Positions 53,531 through 62,596 of a stretch of 64,000 bases of DNA are shown here, in pieces. The first letter of the stretch is position 1. Every line of letters begins with the position of its first letter. The stretch is from Breoghania sp963678585. GTDB taxonomy: Bacteria > Pseudomonadota > Alphaproteobacteria > Rhizobiales > Stappiaceae. Position numbers and translations under genes: made by a program. The stretch spans positions 62,001-126,000 of the forward strand of contig CAXXGA010000002.1 in assembly GCA_963678585.2 (NCBI GenBank). The letters run 5' to 3'. The notes below the pieces were generated by a model. That model saw nothing but the letters and a program-made list of their open reading frames with translations. It had not been told where the DNA came from and ran no database searches.

Positions 53531-54463
53531 ATGCAAAAACGGATAGGTGGAATCACCCCGGTTATGCTGACGCCGTTCGACGACGCCGGCGCGGTGGATT
53601 TCGACAGCCTTGAACGGCTGGTCGAGTGGTACGTTGAACGCGGCGCGGACACGCTTTTCGCTGTCTGCCAGTCCAGCGAGATGCAATATCTGTCCCTGTC
53701 GGAACGGGTGGAGATCTCCCGCTTCGTGGCCGCCCGCGCGGGCGGGCGCATTCCTGTCATCGCATCGGGCCATGTCTCCGACGACGCGCAGGATCAGGCG
53801 CGCGAGCTTGAATTGATGGCCGGAACGGGCGCGGATGCGCTCGTGCTGGTGACCAACCGTCTCGACCTGAACAACGACGGCAGCGAAGCCTTCCGCTCCG
53901 CACTTGAGGCTCTGCTTGCGCATTTGCCTGCGGACATGCCGCTCGGGCTTTACGAGTGCCCGGCTCCCTACCGGCGGCTCCTGAGCGATGACGAGCTCAA
54001 GTTTTGCCGCGATACCGGTCGGTTCGTCGTTTTCAAGGATGTGAGCTGCGATCTCGACACGGTGAAGCGGCGCGTCGCGCTATGCGAGGGCTCGCCTCTG
54101 GCGATCGTGAACGCCAATGCCGCGATTGCGCGCGAGGCCATGCGGGCAGGGTCAGAGGGCTTTGCCGGGGTCTTCACCAATTTCCATCCCGATCTCTACG
54201 CCTGGGTTTACCGCAACCGGCTGTCGGACAGCCCCCTGATGCGGGACCTGACGGTCTTCCTCGCCCTTGCGGCCATGGCGGAACCTATGGGCTACCCCGC
54301 ACTCGCGAAGTTTTACCACACCCGCCTGGGGACGCTTCGCACCATGAAGTGCCGTACAATCGATTTCGATATTCGGGAACGGTTCTGGGCTTTGGAGCCG
54401 TTGCTCGATCACATCATGGAGGGGACCGAGATCTTTCGGCAACGCATTGCCGAAGAAACCTGA
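53531..54463 (+). CDS. Dihydrodipicolinate synthase (DHDPS/NAL) family lyase
   Basis: A 310-residue class I aldolase of the DHDPS family. It starts GGITPVMLTPFDDAGAVDFDSLERLV. The Schiff-base lysine is K169 (RFVVFKDVS) and the catalytic tyrosine Y141 (LGLYECPAPY). The usual G-T-T-G-E carboxylate-binding motif is replaced by CQSSEM, so it is unlikely to make dihydrodipicolinate and more likely cleaves a keto sugar acid or similar compound. It is divergent from the FG-GAP gene and 38 bp upstream of a ribokinase-type gene. Substrate unknown. Confidence 0.87.
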   Translation: MQKRIGGITPVMLTPFDDAGAVDFDSLERLVEWYVERGADTLFAVCQSSEMQYLSLSERVEISRFVAARAGGRIPVIASGHVSDDAQDQARELELMAGTGADALVLVTNRLDLNNDGSEAFRSALEALLAHLPADMPLGLYECPAPYRRLLSDDELKFCRDTGRFVVFKDVSCDLDTVKRRVALCEGSPLAIVNANAAIAREAMRAGSEGFAGVFTNFHPDLYAWVYRNRLSDSPLMRDLTVFLALAAMAEPMGYPALAKFYHTRLGTLRTMKCRTIDFDIRERFWALEPLLDHIMEGTEIFRQRIAEET

Positions 54464-54501
54464 TCGCCGAAGCGGCGGAATGAAAATGAAGGAGCAGGTC
54501 G

Positions 54502-55434
54502 ATGAGCGTGATCGTGCTGGGCAGCATCAACATGGATGTGGTGATGAGGGTGGCCGAACTGCCCCGACCGGGTGAAACCGTCAATGCCCTCGACCAGCAC
54601 CTCTATCCCGGAGGAAAGGGCGCAAATCAGGCCATCGCCAGCGCCCGCGCCGGGGCGCCGACCGCCATTCTGGGGGCTGTCGGCGAGGATGAGTACGGCT
54701 CCGATCTCCGTCGTAATCTGGAAGAAAACGGCGTGAGCACGCAGCATCTGCTCACGCTTTCCGGGGCGCCTACGGGGCAGGCCGCGATCACCGTGTCAAA
54801 GGCCGGAGAAAACATGATCGTCGTCCTGCCGGGGGCGAACTACCGGTACGAACAGCCGCGGGCAGGGGGCGTTGAGGATCTCGGACTTGCCAAATCGACG
54901 GTTCGGCTGACGCAGTTCGAGATGCCGCTTGCCGAGATCGAAAAGTTCTTCCGCCCGAGTGGGGAAGACACAGGCGTTCGCATCCTCAATCCCGCCCCGG
55001 CTTTGCCTAAGGGTCGCTATCTCTTCGACCTGTCGGACATCATCATCGTGAACGAGACAGAGCTTGCGGTTTACACGGACGTGCCGGTGGAGCAAACGCA
55101 GGCTCAGGACAACGCCGTCGCTCTGGCGCGCAGTCTCATGACCCGGCCCGAACAGTGGGTCATCGTCACCCTGGGCGCGCAAGGGGCGATCGTCATCGGC
55201 GCCGAAGAGGAGATCGCGGTTCAGGGATCGTCTGCAGAAGTGGTCGACACGACCGGGGCGGGCGATTGCTTTTGCGGGGCACTGGCGGCGCAATTATCCG
55301 AGTGCACCCCCATTCAGGATGCCGTCACCTTTGCGAATATCGCGGCCGGTATCGCCGTAACGCGCCATGGCGCGGGCCCCTCCATGCCCACCCGCGAGGA
55401 GGTGATCGGGCAGGCGTGCCTGTCTGTGCGCTAG
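54502..55434 (+). CDS. Ribokinase (PfkB family)
   Basis: A 310-residue PfkB-type sugar kinase closely resembling RbsK. It starts VIVLGSINMDVVMRVAELPRPGET, with PGGKGANQAIASARAG, the NETE motif (IIIVNETELAVYT) and the catalytic DTTGAGDCFCGALAAQL with its aspartate. It phosphorylates ribose or a related sugar with ATP. It is 38 bp after the DHDPS-family gene, so one transcript is likely. The real sugar may differ from ribose because of the neighbouring genes. Confidence 0.9.
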   Translation: MSVIVLGSINMDVVMRVAELPRPGETVNALDQHLYPGGKGANQAIASARAGAPTAILGAVGEDEYGSDLRRNLEENGVSTQHLLTLSGAPTGQAAITVSKAGENMIVVLPGANYRYEQPRAGGVEDLGLAKSTVRLTQFEMPLAEIEKFFRPSGEDTGVRILNPAPALPKGRYLFDLSDIIIVNETELAVYTDVPVEQTQAQDNAVALARSLMTRPEQWVIVTLGAQGAIVIGAEEEIAVQGSSAEVVDTTGAGDCFCGALAAQLSECTPIQDAVTFANIAAGIAVTRHGAGPSMPTREEVIGQACLSVR

Positions 55435-55580
55435 CCCCGCAAGGCTTGTTCCGGCCGCAACTGGCCGCATGCTGCCGGAGACACCGGCGGTGCAGCTTGC
55501 TTGAAATGCCAATTGTTCGTCAGGGAGAAGCTGCGCGAGGATGACGCAAGGGGAGAAGCGTTTGAAGAGGGGAGGCTTCA

Positions 55581-56522
55581 ATGCTCGAGCAATCCGGCGG
55601 CTTGCCGCATGAGAGCGACGCCATTTTCCTGACCGACGGGGGAACGGAAACCTGGCTCTTGTACAAGCGCGGCTTTGAGCTGCCTGAATTCAGCGCCTTT
55701 CATCTGCTGAACGATGCCACGGCGACGGAGGCCATCCGGGAGTATTACCGCGCCTTCGCCGATGTCGCGGTCGAACTGGGAACGCCTTTCATTTTCGACA
55801 GCCTGACCTACCGCGCCAGTCGCGATTGGGGGCGCCTTCTGGGCTATTCCGACGAGGGTCTTGCGGAAATGAACCACAAGTGTCTCGCTCTCTATCGCGA
55901 GGTCGCCTTGGAGGCGGGAATGAAGCCCGAGTATACGGTGATCAGCGGCTGCATCGGGCCCAAGGGCGACGCCTACAAGACCAACGACGTCCTCAGTGCA
56001 CACGGCGCGCAGGATTATCACGCCGAGCAGATCGAGACCTTCAGGGCAGCGGGGGCGGATATCGTGACCGCCTTGACGTTGAACGCTACGGCCGAAGCCA
56101 TCGGCATCGCGCGCGCCGCGGAAGCCGCGGGCGTTCCCTCGGTCATTTCCTTCACGCTCGAAAAGGACCGCAGGCTGCGCAGCGGCGAGAGCCTGAAGGA
56201 GGCCATCGAGACGGTCGATGCGGAGACTGGCGGCGCGCCGGCCTATTACATGATCAACTGTTCGCACCCGATGGACTTCGGCCCGGCCCTAACCAGTAGC
56301 GCATGGGCGGACCGTATCGGAGGGCTGCGCGCCAACGCCTCGACGCTCGACCACGGTACATTGTGTCAGCTTGGCCATCTGGAGGAAGGAAATCCGGATG
56401 AACTGGCCGATCAGTACCGCGACCTGAAGGCGGTTTTCCCCAAGATGAACGTCTTCGGCGGCTGCTGCGGCACCGACCACGTCCACGTGGAAAAGATCGG
56501 CAGACGCATTCTGGATGCGTGA
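55581..56522 (+). CDS. Homocysteine S-methyltransferase family protein
   Basis: A 313-residue zinc-dependent methyltransferase of the homocysteine S-methyltransferase (BHMT) family. It has LTDGGTETWLLYKRGFELPEFSAF, the first zinc cysteine in YMINCSHPMDF and the last two in VFGGCCGTDHVHVEKI. It transfers a methyl group from a donor such as S-methylmethionine or a betaine to homocysteine or another thiol. ATG at 55581 follows GGGGAGG. It is 146 bp after the kinase gene and marks the end of the core-like gene order. Confidence 0.92.
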   Translation: MLEQSGGLPHESDAIFLTDGGTETWLLYKRGFELPEFSAFHLLNDATATEAIREYYRAFADVAVELGTPFIFDSLTYRASRDWGRLLGYSDEGLAEMNHKCLALYREVALEAGMKPEYTVISGCIGPKGDAYKTNDVLSAHGAQDYHAEQIETFRAAGADIVTALTLNATAEAIGIARAAEAAGVPSVISFTLEKDRRLRSGESLKEAIETVDAETGGAPAYYMINCSHPMDFGPALTSSAWADRIGGLRANASTLDHGTLCQLGHLEEGNPDELADQYRDLKAVFPKMNVFGGCCGTDHVHVEKIGRRILDA

Positions 56523-57273
56523 AGCGCCGCCGGCGAAATTGGGTGCAATCGTCGGGAAGCCCGGTTGACCATCAGGTCAGGGTGTGTGGGAACGGACAAG
56601 CATGCCGTCGTATGGCCCAGTGCATCCCGATGTGATTTTGCAGAGAAAGAGGCCGTATCACACCTGAAGTGGCTCAAGTGACGCAGTTCCGGGGGGACGG
56701 GGCAGGATCTCGCGGTATTACTAGACGCCGCTTGTCGCATCGGTGCCACGCGAAACCTGCGCCGTCGTCAAATTGGTCATTTGACGGCGGACTCTCGGAT
56801 TCCCACCATAAGGGTGCAAAGGTTTGATCTATCGGGGAAATCTCGGGAAGTGATGGTGCCAGGGGCGGCGCCACACTGTCGAGATAAGTTGTTGAAATGT
56901 ATGAACTATGACGAGTGTGATTTTGCTCGATACCAACGGATATACCAACAAAATAATTTTGTGGATGGTTGGGAGTGGTAGCGAGCTCAGCCGGTAATGA
57001 GCAAGGCCGGTGTCCGGATCAGACCTGCCTGATGATCTACCTGCGAGCGCCGGCGGTCAACTGCCGGCGGCTGCGCTGACGAGCAATGATCTCGCCGCCG
57101 AGGCTCAGCTAGGCGATGAGCGCGGCCTAAGCGCTCGCAAGAACAAATCGTTCAATCCTCTCGACAGGGCCGACACCTGCCAGGATCCGTGTTGGCGGTT
57201 TCGGTCCGGGGCGCTGCGATATCTCACCCGCGATGTGGCCGACGCAGCCGCGTCGCCGCCGGTGGGGCCCCGG
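56523..57273. other. Non-coding boundary of the accessory region
   Basis: About 750 bp without a recognisable gene. An AT-rich patch at 56880-56980 includes a short open frame (56781-56981) without known features. No integrase, tRNA or insertion-sequence ends were recognised here. The shift in base composition and spacing begins in this interval. Confidence 0.5.
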
Positions 57274-57570
57274 TCAAGTCTTCTTCAGGGTTGGGATGTC
57301 GGAAACGTCAACGTTCCTTTCTGCCACCCATGTGTCATGTGCAGTCTGCATCCGGGCCCACAAAGAGGGGCTGTTGCCGAACAACTTCCCGAGCCGCACT
57401 GCAACTTCGGCATTGACCGGCTTCGTTTCGGTCAAGACATCGAGAAAATGCTCAGACGAGATACCCAGCATGTCCGCCAATTCGGCCTCGGTCTTGCCTG
57501 TGGCGGGAACGATGTCTTTGAGGAGCAATTCACCCGGATGCGTCGGGCAACGGTTGGGATTCTGAACCAT
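57274..57570 (-). CDS. higA: HigA-family addiction module antitoxin
   Basis: A 98-residue XRE-type antitoxin. It starts NRCPTHPGELLLKDIVPATG, the signature of HigA (HPGE(L/M)L), followed by the HTH (KTEAELADMLGISSEHFLDVLTETKPVNAEVAVRLGKLFG) and the tail SLWARMQTAHDTWVAE. HigA binds DNA and neutralises the HigB RNase. No HigB frame of the usual ~92 residues could be read in the 460 bp upstream on the same strand, or downstream, so the antitoxin seems orphaned. Confidence 0.88.
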   Translation of the reverse strand: MVQNPNRCPTHPGELLLKDIVPATGKTEAELADMLGISSEHFLDVLTETKPVNAEVAVRLGKLFGNSPSLWARMQTAHDTWVAERNVDVSDIPTLKKT

Positions 57571-58032
57571 ATTATTGTCTCTTTAGGAGGCGCGAGCGAT
57601 GTGGCCTGATGGAGAGACCAGCAGTCTAACAAAGGTCTCGCATGTCTGCCGGATAACAAATCGTCGCTTGGTCCCCCCCCCCCCCCCGGTACGTGATGGT
57701 ATACGTGTCCAAACATGTTGGACAATCGGGAAAAAGCTTCGCTTTCCATGCTTTGCGTGTCTTGAGCGTGGCTGGTGAGGCGCGATCTGACGATTTGATT
57801 CCAGTCTAACGGCTGCGCGACATATGGAGAACCTCTAAGCGGCAGTGGCGGGGATGAAACTGTGCAGAGGTAGGTCATCGAGAAAAATAGAGGAACAATA
57901 GACTTCGGAGAAATCTCAAGACTTAAGACGGCGGGCATTGGGGCAGGAAGCCCCCTAAACGATTAAAGTCGGGCTCGTTAGATAGCGGACATTTACAGTA
58001 TGGTGCGGCCGCCGAATATCAGGAGTATCGCG
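57571..58032. other. Region upstream of higA with no intact toxin gene
   Basis: About 460 bp where higB would be expected. All three minus-strand frames were read. One is open across much of it (57432-57938) but overlaps higA and shows no RelE/HigB features. The C run at 57673-57687 lies inside it. Confidence 0.45.
57673..57687. repeat. 15-base C homopolymer
   Basis: An uninterrupted run of 15 C residues, the longest homopolymer I noticed in this window. It may be a slippery contingency tract, a decay product, or an assembly error. Confidence 0.8.
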
Positions 58033-58635
58033 ATGGCGCAAATAGATGGAAAGATTCGCAAAGAGAAGGAGGCACTGATTGCAAAGCAGTATCGCGGTAT
58101 CTATCCCCCCTACGAAGCATTCTACATCCACTCAATCATCTATGCGGCCGAGCGTTCGGAGACGGCGTTCCAGCGTTTTGACGAGGCTGTTGTCGCATCC
58201 AGGCCCGCGGCATTGATCGTCGCGACCGTTCAAGAGGCGTTGACGCATGCGGGTGCGCTCTCTCGCTTCTTCTGGCCAATGAAGAAGGACAGCCAACTTG
58301 TGGTCGCCCGTGGAGCCCGGTTGCGAGATGCCTTCGCGCTCAATGACACATCAGCGCTCAAGTGGCGTAGGCTGCGAAATGCCTTTGAGCACTTCGATGA
58401 GGATCTCGACCGATTCCTGCTTGAGGATCGAGCCGGGTACTTCTTCCCAAGTCCACAGGTGGACGATCAGACGCTGGCCGACGAGGCCATCGGGCATATT
58501 TTCAAGCTGGTCGATCCAAAGCATGGCGTTTGCGTGCTTCTTGGCGAGAAGTTCGAATTTAGGCCTATAAGGAGCGAAGTGCAGCGTATTTTGGTTCGCG
58601 CGTACGGACTAATTGAGCAAGGCAGCCGCCTCTGA
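58033..58635 (+). CDS. Putative HEPN-domain protein (RNAFEH motif)
   Basis: A 200-residue, mostly helical protein of no recognised family. Residues 55-80 (ASRPAALIVATVQEALTHAGALSRFF) and 105-130 look like the two main helices. At R115-H120 the sequence is RNAFEH, matching the Rx4-6H motif with a polar residue after Arg, which is the catalytic motif of HEPN RNases. The C-terminus forms a helix (SEVQRILVRAYGLIEQG). The ATG at 58033 follows AGGAG seven bases upstream; an ATG at 58000 lacks a ribosome-binding site. It precedes a large SF1 helicase by 230 bp, same strand. HEPN assignment rests on the motif and helical layout. Confidence 0.7.
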   Translation: MAQIDGKIRKEKEALIAKQYRGIYPPYEAFYIHSIIYAAERSETAFQRFDEAVVASRPAALIVATVQEALTHAGALSRFFWPMKKDSQLVVARGARLRDAFALNDTSALKWRRLRNAFEHFDEDLDRFLLEDRAGYFFPSPQVDDQTLADEAIGHIFKLVDPKHGVCVLLGEKFEFRPIRSEVQRILVRAYGLIEQGSRL

Positions 58636-58865
58636 CGTACAACTTTTGGAACCGGCGCTGCCATGAATGGATGTTCGTCATGAGGGCGCGCTGCCGTCTG
58701 GTAGCTGTGGGAGCGAAAGCGGGCAGGCCGCTTTGTGGGGCACCGTTGCGTGACGTGCTGCTCTGCCCCTTGGAAACTGGATATCGATTGAGACGAACGG
58801 GCCTCTTGTAACCCATGTTCTGACTGTGGTCAGATGATGCAGGGGTAATTAGAACAATTTGACCG

Positions 58866-61800
58866 ATGGCTTCACGTCCTCTCATTGGCTTTGGCATCCA
58901 TGAGCTTGAGCAGCAGTTCGACCAGAACCGCGAGAACGCAGATTTTCTGACCAAGTTGCTGGCCGAGCTTGCGCACCGCAAGACCCAGCGCGCCAAGAAC
59001 CTGCAAAAGCGCGCTGTGCAGGCTCGCGGCATTCTGCCCCGGCAGGAGAAGAAGCAAACCAAAGCCGCGCCGGCGGAGACGCCCAGAAGTGCGCGCAAAC
59101 CCTCGGAACCGCCAAGGGCCGAGACGCGCCAGAAGGCAGCAGAGCCAGCTAGCGCGCCGGTCAAACCGGCCATGTCGTCGTTCTCGCGTGCCTCGGTCAA
59201 TCTCGGAAATCTCGATGAGCCTGAAAGGGTCTTGTTGACCTGGACAGCCTTTGAGGTGCTTTCGCCACAGAGCTTCTCCAAACCCCAGGATCTCGCCGCC
59301 GGCGAAGCAAGCCGGATCGCCCGGTTCGACCTGCACGGCTTGCCATGGGAAAATGGCGGGGAACACGCTCGCCCCAAGACCAGGCTGTTCTACCAGATCG
59401 TTCTTGGTACTGTTCAGATGGAGCCTTCCGTCGGCGCCTTGCTCTCAGTCTACACCGACAAGCGTGAAGAACGCCCGGCCGCGCGCGGCGAAAGCATCCT
59501 GGCGACGGTCATCGTCGACAAGGCCGGTTGTCTCGTCGAAAGCGAGGCCGTTGCCGTCTCGAGTTTTGCCTGGGGCCTTCCGATCGCCTTGCGCGGCGAT
59601 CTCAAGGGGCTTGGGGCCTGGCAGGGAGCAGAAGGCAAGCTGCTGGAAGGGCTCGACAAGAAGCTTCGGCATGTCGACGAAGATGGTCAGCCCCAGCCAA
59701 TGACGCGGACCCAACTGGAGGAGGCCTATCGCTGGCTGGTCGAGACGCTGACGCTTCCCGAAGCCCTCGTCCAGCCGCCATCCTTTGCCGTGCGAACTTA
59801 TCAGTATTTCAAGATTGAGGAGCCGCCCGAGCCGCTGCTTCTGAATTCGTTCTTTCTCGGCGATCTGGGCCGGGCGAGAGAGCTATTCAGGACGAAGCAG
59901 GCAACAGGCAACTTGAAGCGCTATCTCGGCATCACGAAGCCCCGGGAGAGGCGCGAACTGCTTCGCGATGACAAGGCCCTCGCAGACGCCTTGCGCCCCA
60001 CGAAGACGCCTTTGGGGCGCTGGCCTGGCAAGGGCCGTCATCCGCTCGTCACGTTGCAACAGGCCGCAGTGAACCTCGCCGCGCATGACTTGCAAGAAGA
60101 CGGCATCCTCGCCGTCAACGGGCCTCCCGGCACCGGAAAGACAACCTTGCTGAGGGATGTCGTCGCTCATGTCGTGACCGAGCGCGCCAAGGCCATGACC
60201 ACATTCGATGACCCCGAACAGGCATTCAAGAACACCAACCTGCGTATCAAGAGGGGCAATGCCTTCTTGTGGATGTATGAGCTCGATGAGCGCCTTCGTG
60301 GCTTCGAGATCGTTGTCGCATCGTCCAACAACAAGGCCGTCGAGAATGTGAGCGCCGAGCTTCCCGGCATCGGCGCCATCGCGGACGACGCTTTCGCCAA
60401 CGGGTATTTCAAGACGGTCTCCGACGCGCTGCTCGAACGTGATAGCTGGGGCGTTATTGCGGCGGTGCTTGGCAATGCTGGCAACCGGCATCGCTTCCGG
60501 CAAACCTTCTGGTGGGACGACGATACCGGCCTGATGCGCTACCTCCAGCATGCCGCCGGTACGCCGGCGCGCCTTTCGGTGAAGACGCCTGACGGAAAGA
60601 CGATCGAGAGGCCGCCTGCGATCGTCACGAAGGAGAACCCACCTGCCGACAAGTCTCAGGCGCTCCGGCGATGGAAGGCTGCGCGGCGCAAGTTCCTTGA
60701 GGCCGAGAAACAGGCAAAGGCGCTCGTGGCCGAAGCCGAAAGGGCGGCTCGCATCATCGAAGAGATCCCCGAGACCGAAGAGCGACGGCGGGACTACTTC
60801 GACAAGGAGCGCCAGCTGCAAGAGCTTCAAGGGCCGCTCGAACAAGTGGTGGGGCTTCTTCACCAGCAGCTTGCGGAGGCAACGCAGATCCGGAACCAGA
60901 CACAATCGGCATCTGATGAGTTGAGGGCGCAGAAGCCTGGCTTTCTGGCCTTCTTCTTCCGCCGCAAATATTACCGGGCGTGGAAAGACAGATATGAAAT
61001 CGCCCGGCAGGCAGCTCTGAAAGCGCAGCGGGCGCATCAGGACTTCGCCCGTCAACATGATGATCAGCAGGGCAAGCTGACGAAGCTCAACAGCACGCTC
61101 GCCTCATGGCGCGAGGCTGTCGAACAAATCGACCGTCAGCTTCAGGAACTCGCCGCCGAACTCCGCGCCCTCAGGACCAAGCTGGGGGGCACGTTCATTG
61201 ATGAGGACTTTTTTGCCAGCACCCACGCGCCGCGCCAAAAGGCGTCTCCGTGGTTCGACAAGGCTTCATCACGGACAAGAGACAACCTGTTCGAGGCTGC
61301 CATCGACCTCCACAAGGCATTCCTCGACGCAGCCGCGAAGCCGATGCGGCACAACCTGGCTTTGCTCGTGGATTCCTTCGGAACCAAGTCGTTCGGCTCT
61401 GCAGAAAAAGACGCGGTCATCCCGCATCTGTGGTCGAGCCTGTTTCTGGTGGTTCCTGTCGTCTCCACGACGTTTGCATCCGTCGGGCGCATGTTCGGCC
61501 GCCTCGGTCCCGAGACGTTTGGATGGCTGCTTATTGACGAGGCGGGCCAGGCCCTTCCGCAAGCGGCCATTGGCGCGATCATGAGGACCAAGCGTGCGGC
61601 GGTCGTCGGTGATCCAATGCAGATCGAACCTGTCGTGGTTTTGCCGGATCAACTGACGGAAGCCATTTGCCGCGAGTTCCGGATCGATGAGACGCGGTTC
61701 AATGCGCCTGCTGCTTCGGCTCAGACTCTCGCTGACTTGGCGACCGCCTATTTCGCCTCGTTTGAGACGAAGATGGGCGCACGCGACGTCGGTGTGCCCT

Positions 61801-62369
61801 TGCTGGTCCATCGCCGTTGCGCCGACCCAATGTTCTCCATATCGAACGCTGTCGCCTATGAGAATTTGATGGTGCAGGCAAAAGCACCCAAAAGCTCGCC
61901 GATCCTGGATCTCTTGGGGTCTTCTCGCTGGTTTGATGTCGCCGGCGGCGGGCAAGACAAATGGTGCCAGCAGGAGGGAGCCGTCGTCCTCGACCTCCTG
62001 CAACAGCTCAAAAAAGCGGACGTGTCCCCGAACATCTACATCGTGACGCCATTCGTCGTGGTTCAGGATCGCCTGAGGGAAAGCATCCGGAACAGCCGCG
62101 TTTTGGACGGTTGGGTAGACAGTCCCTACAGTTGGCCCTTTGAGCGCGTGGGAACGGTTCATACCGTGCAGGGACGGGAAGCTGAAGCCGTGATCCTTGT
62201 CCTCGGTGCACCGTTGCCCGGCCAAACCGGAGCCCGAAACTGGGCCGGAGGTCGCCCCAACCTCCTGAACGTCGCCGTGTCTCGTGCTCAGGAATGTCTT
62301 TACGTGATTGGCAACAAGGAAAACTGGCGCCGCGCTGGCGTGTTTTCTGAATTGGCGGATCGGTTGTGA
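58866..62369 (+). CDS. Large SF1 helicase (DNA2/NAM7-like) with coiled-coil insertion
   Basis: A 1167-residue protein. Residues 1-60 are helical, then a Pro/Ala-rich linker and an uncharacterised domain (about 110-400). The SF1 core follows: Walker A GPPGTGKTTLL (G419-K425), a long coiled coil (about 595-775) inserted before Walker B, LLIDEAGQALPQ (D891-E892), VVGDPMQIEPVVVLP, and motifs V/VI (TVHTVQGREAEAVILV, about 1096; NVAVSRAQECLYVIG, about 1134). The motif set is intact, so ATPase and translocase activity on DNA or RNA is likely. The coiled coil carries a short aromatic/basic patch (FFFRRKYYRAW). Neighbours point to defence, but this exact architecture is not assigned to a named system by me. 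Confidence 0.85.
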   Translation: MASRPLIGFGIHELEQQFDQNRENADFLTKLLAELAHRKTQRAKNLQKRAVQARGILPRQEKKQTKAAPAETPRSARKPSEPPRAETRQKAAEPASAPVKPAMSSFSRASVNLGNLDEPERVLLTWTAFEVLSPQSFSKPQDLAAGEASRIARFDLHGLPWENGGEHARPKTRLFYQIVLGTVQMEPSVGALLSVYTDKREERPAARGESILATVIVDKAGCLVESEAVAVSSFAWGLPIALRGDLKGLGAWQGAEGKLLEGLDKKLRHVDEDGQPQPMTRTQLEEAYRWLVETLTLPEALVQPPSFAVRTYQYFKIEEPPEPLLLNSFFLGDLGRARELFRTKQATGNLKRYLGITKPRERRELLRDDKALADALRPTKTPLGRWPGKGRHPLVTLQQAAVNLAAHDLQEDGILAVNGPPGTGKTTLLRDVVAHVVTERAKAMTTFDDPEQAFKNTNLRIKRGNAFLWMYELDERLRGFEIVVASSNNKAVENVSAELPGIGAIADDAFANGYFKTVSDALLERDSWGVIAAVLGNAGNRHRFRQTFWWDDDTGLMRYLQHAAGTPARLSVKTPDGKTIERPPAIVTKENPPADKSQALRRWKAARRKFLEAEKQAKALVAEAERAARIIEEIPETEERRRDYFDKERQLQELQGPLEQVVGLLHQQLAEATQIRNQTQSASDELRAQKPGFLAFFFRRKYYRAWKDRYEIARQAALKAQRAHQDFARQHDDQQGKLTKLNSTLASWREAVEQIDRQLQELAAELRALRTKLGGTFIDEDFFASTHAPRQKASPWFDKASSRTRDNLFEAAIDLHKAFLDAAAKPMRHNLALLVDSFGTKSFGSAEKDAVIPHLWSSLFLVVPVVSTTFASVGRMFGRLGPETFGWLLIDEAGQALPQAAIGAIMRTKRAAVVGDPMQIEPVVVLPDQLTEAICREFRIDETRFNAPAASAQTLADLATAYFASFETKMGARDVGVPLLVHRRCADPMFSISNAVAYENLMVQAKAPKSSPILDLLGSSRWFDVAGGGQDKWCQQEGAVVLDLLQQLKKADVSPNIYIVTPFVVVQDRLRESIRNSRVLDGWVDSPYSWPFERVGTVHTVQGREAEAVILVLGAPLPGQTGARNWAGGRPNLLNVAVSRAQECLYVIGNKENWRRAGVFSELADRL

Positions 62370-62596
62370 TTTAAGCGCAGTGCCAATTTTACTATTTGTT
62401 GGCAACAATGCTGCAATGTCAACGGTATGATCTAACGTACTAATTGTATTTATATAAAATATATTCAATAGGCGATCAAAAGGCGAGGTTCTTTCAAAGA
62501 GCAGTTAAACATATTATGTTTTTACGTATTGGTGTGGGAGATTTGCTCTCAATTGTCAAATCGCTACCGCCTGTCTGTCTTTGGGGAGGGGTTCAT

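Noticed and set aside
56781..56981. 66-residue frame ending in an acidic, Cys-containing tail
   Set aside because: Too short and without any recognisable motif; start codon is TTG with no clear ribosome-binding site. Could be a small protein, but unsupported.
57010..57609. 199-residue plus-strand frame
   Set aside because: Antisense to higA over most of its length; no family character in the remainder.
57432..57938. 168-residue minus-strand frame considered as HigB toxin
   Set aside because: No RelE/HigB motifs, passes through the C run, and overlaps higA out of phase.
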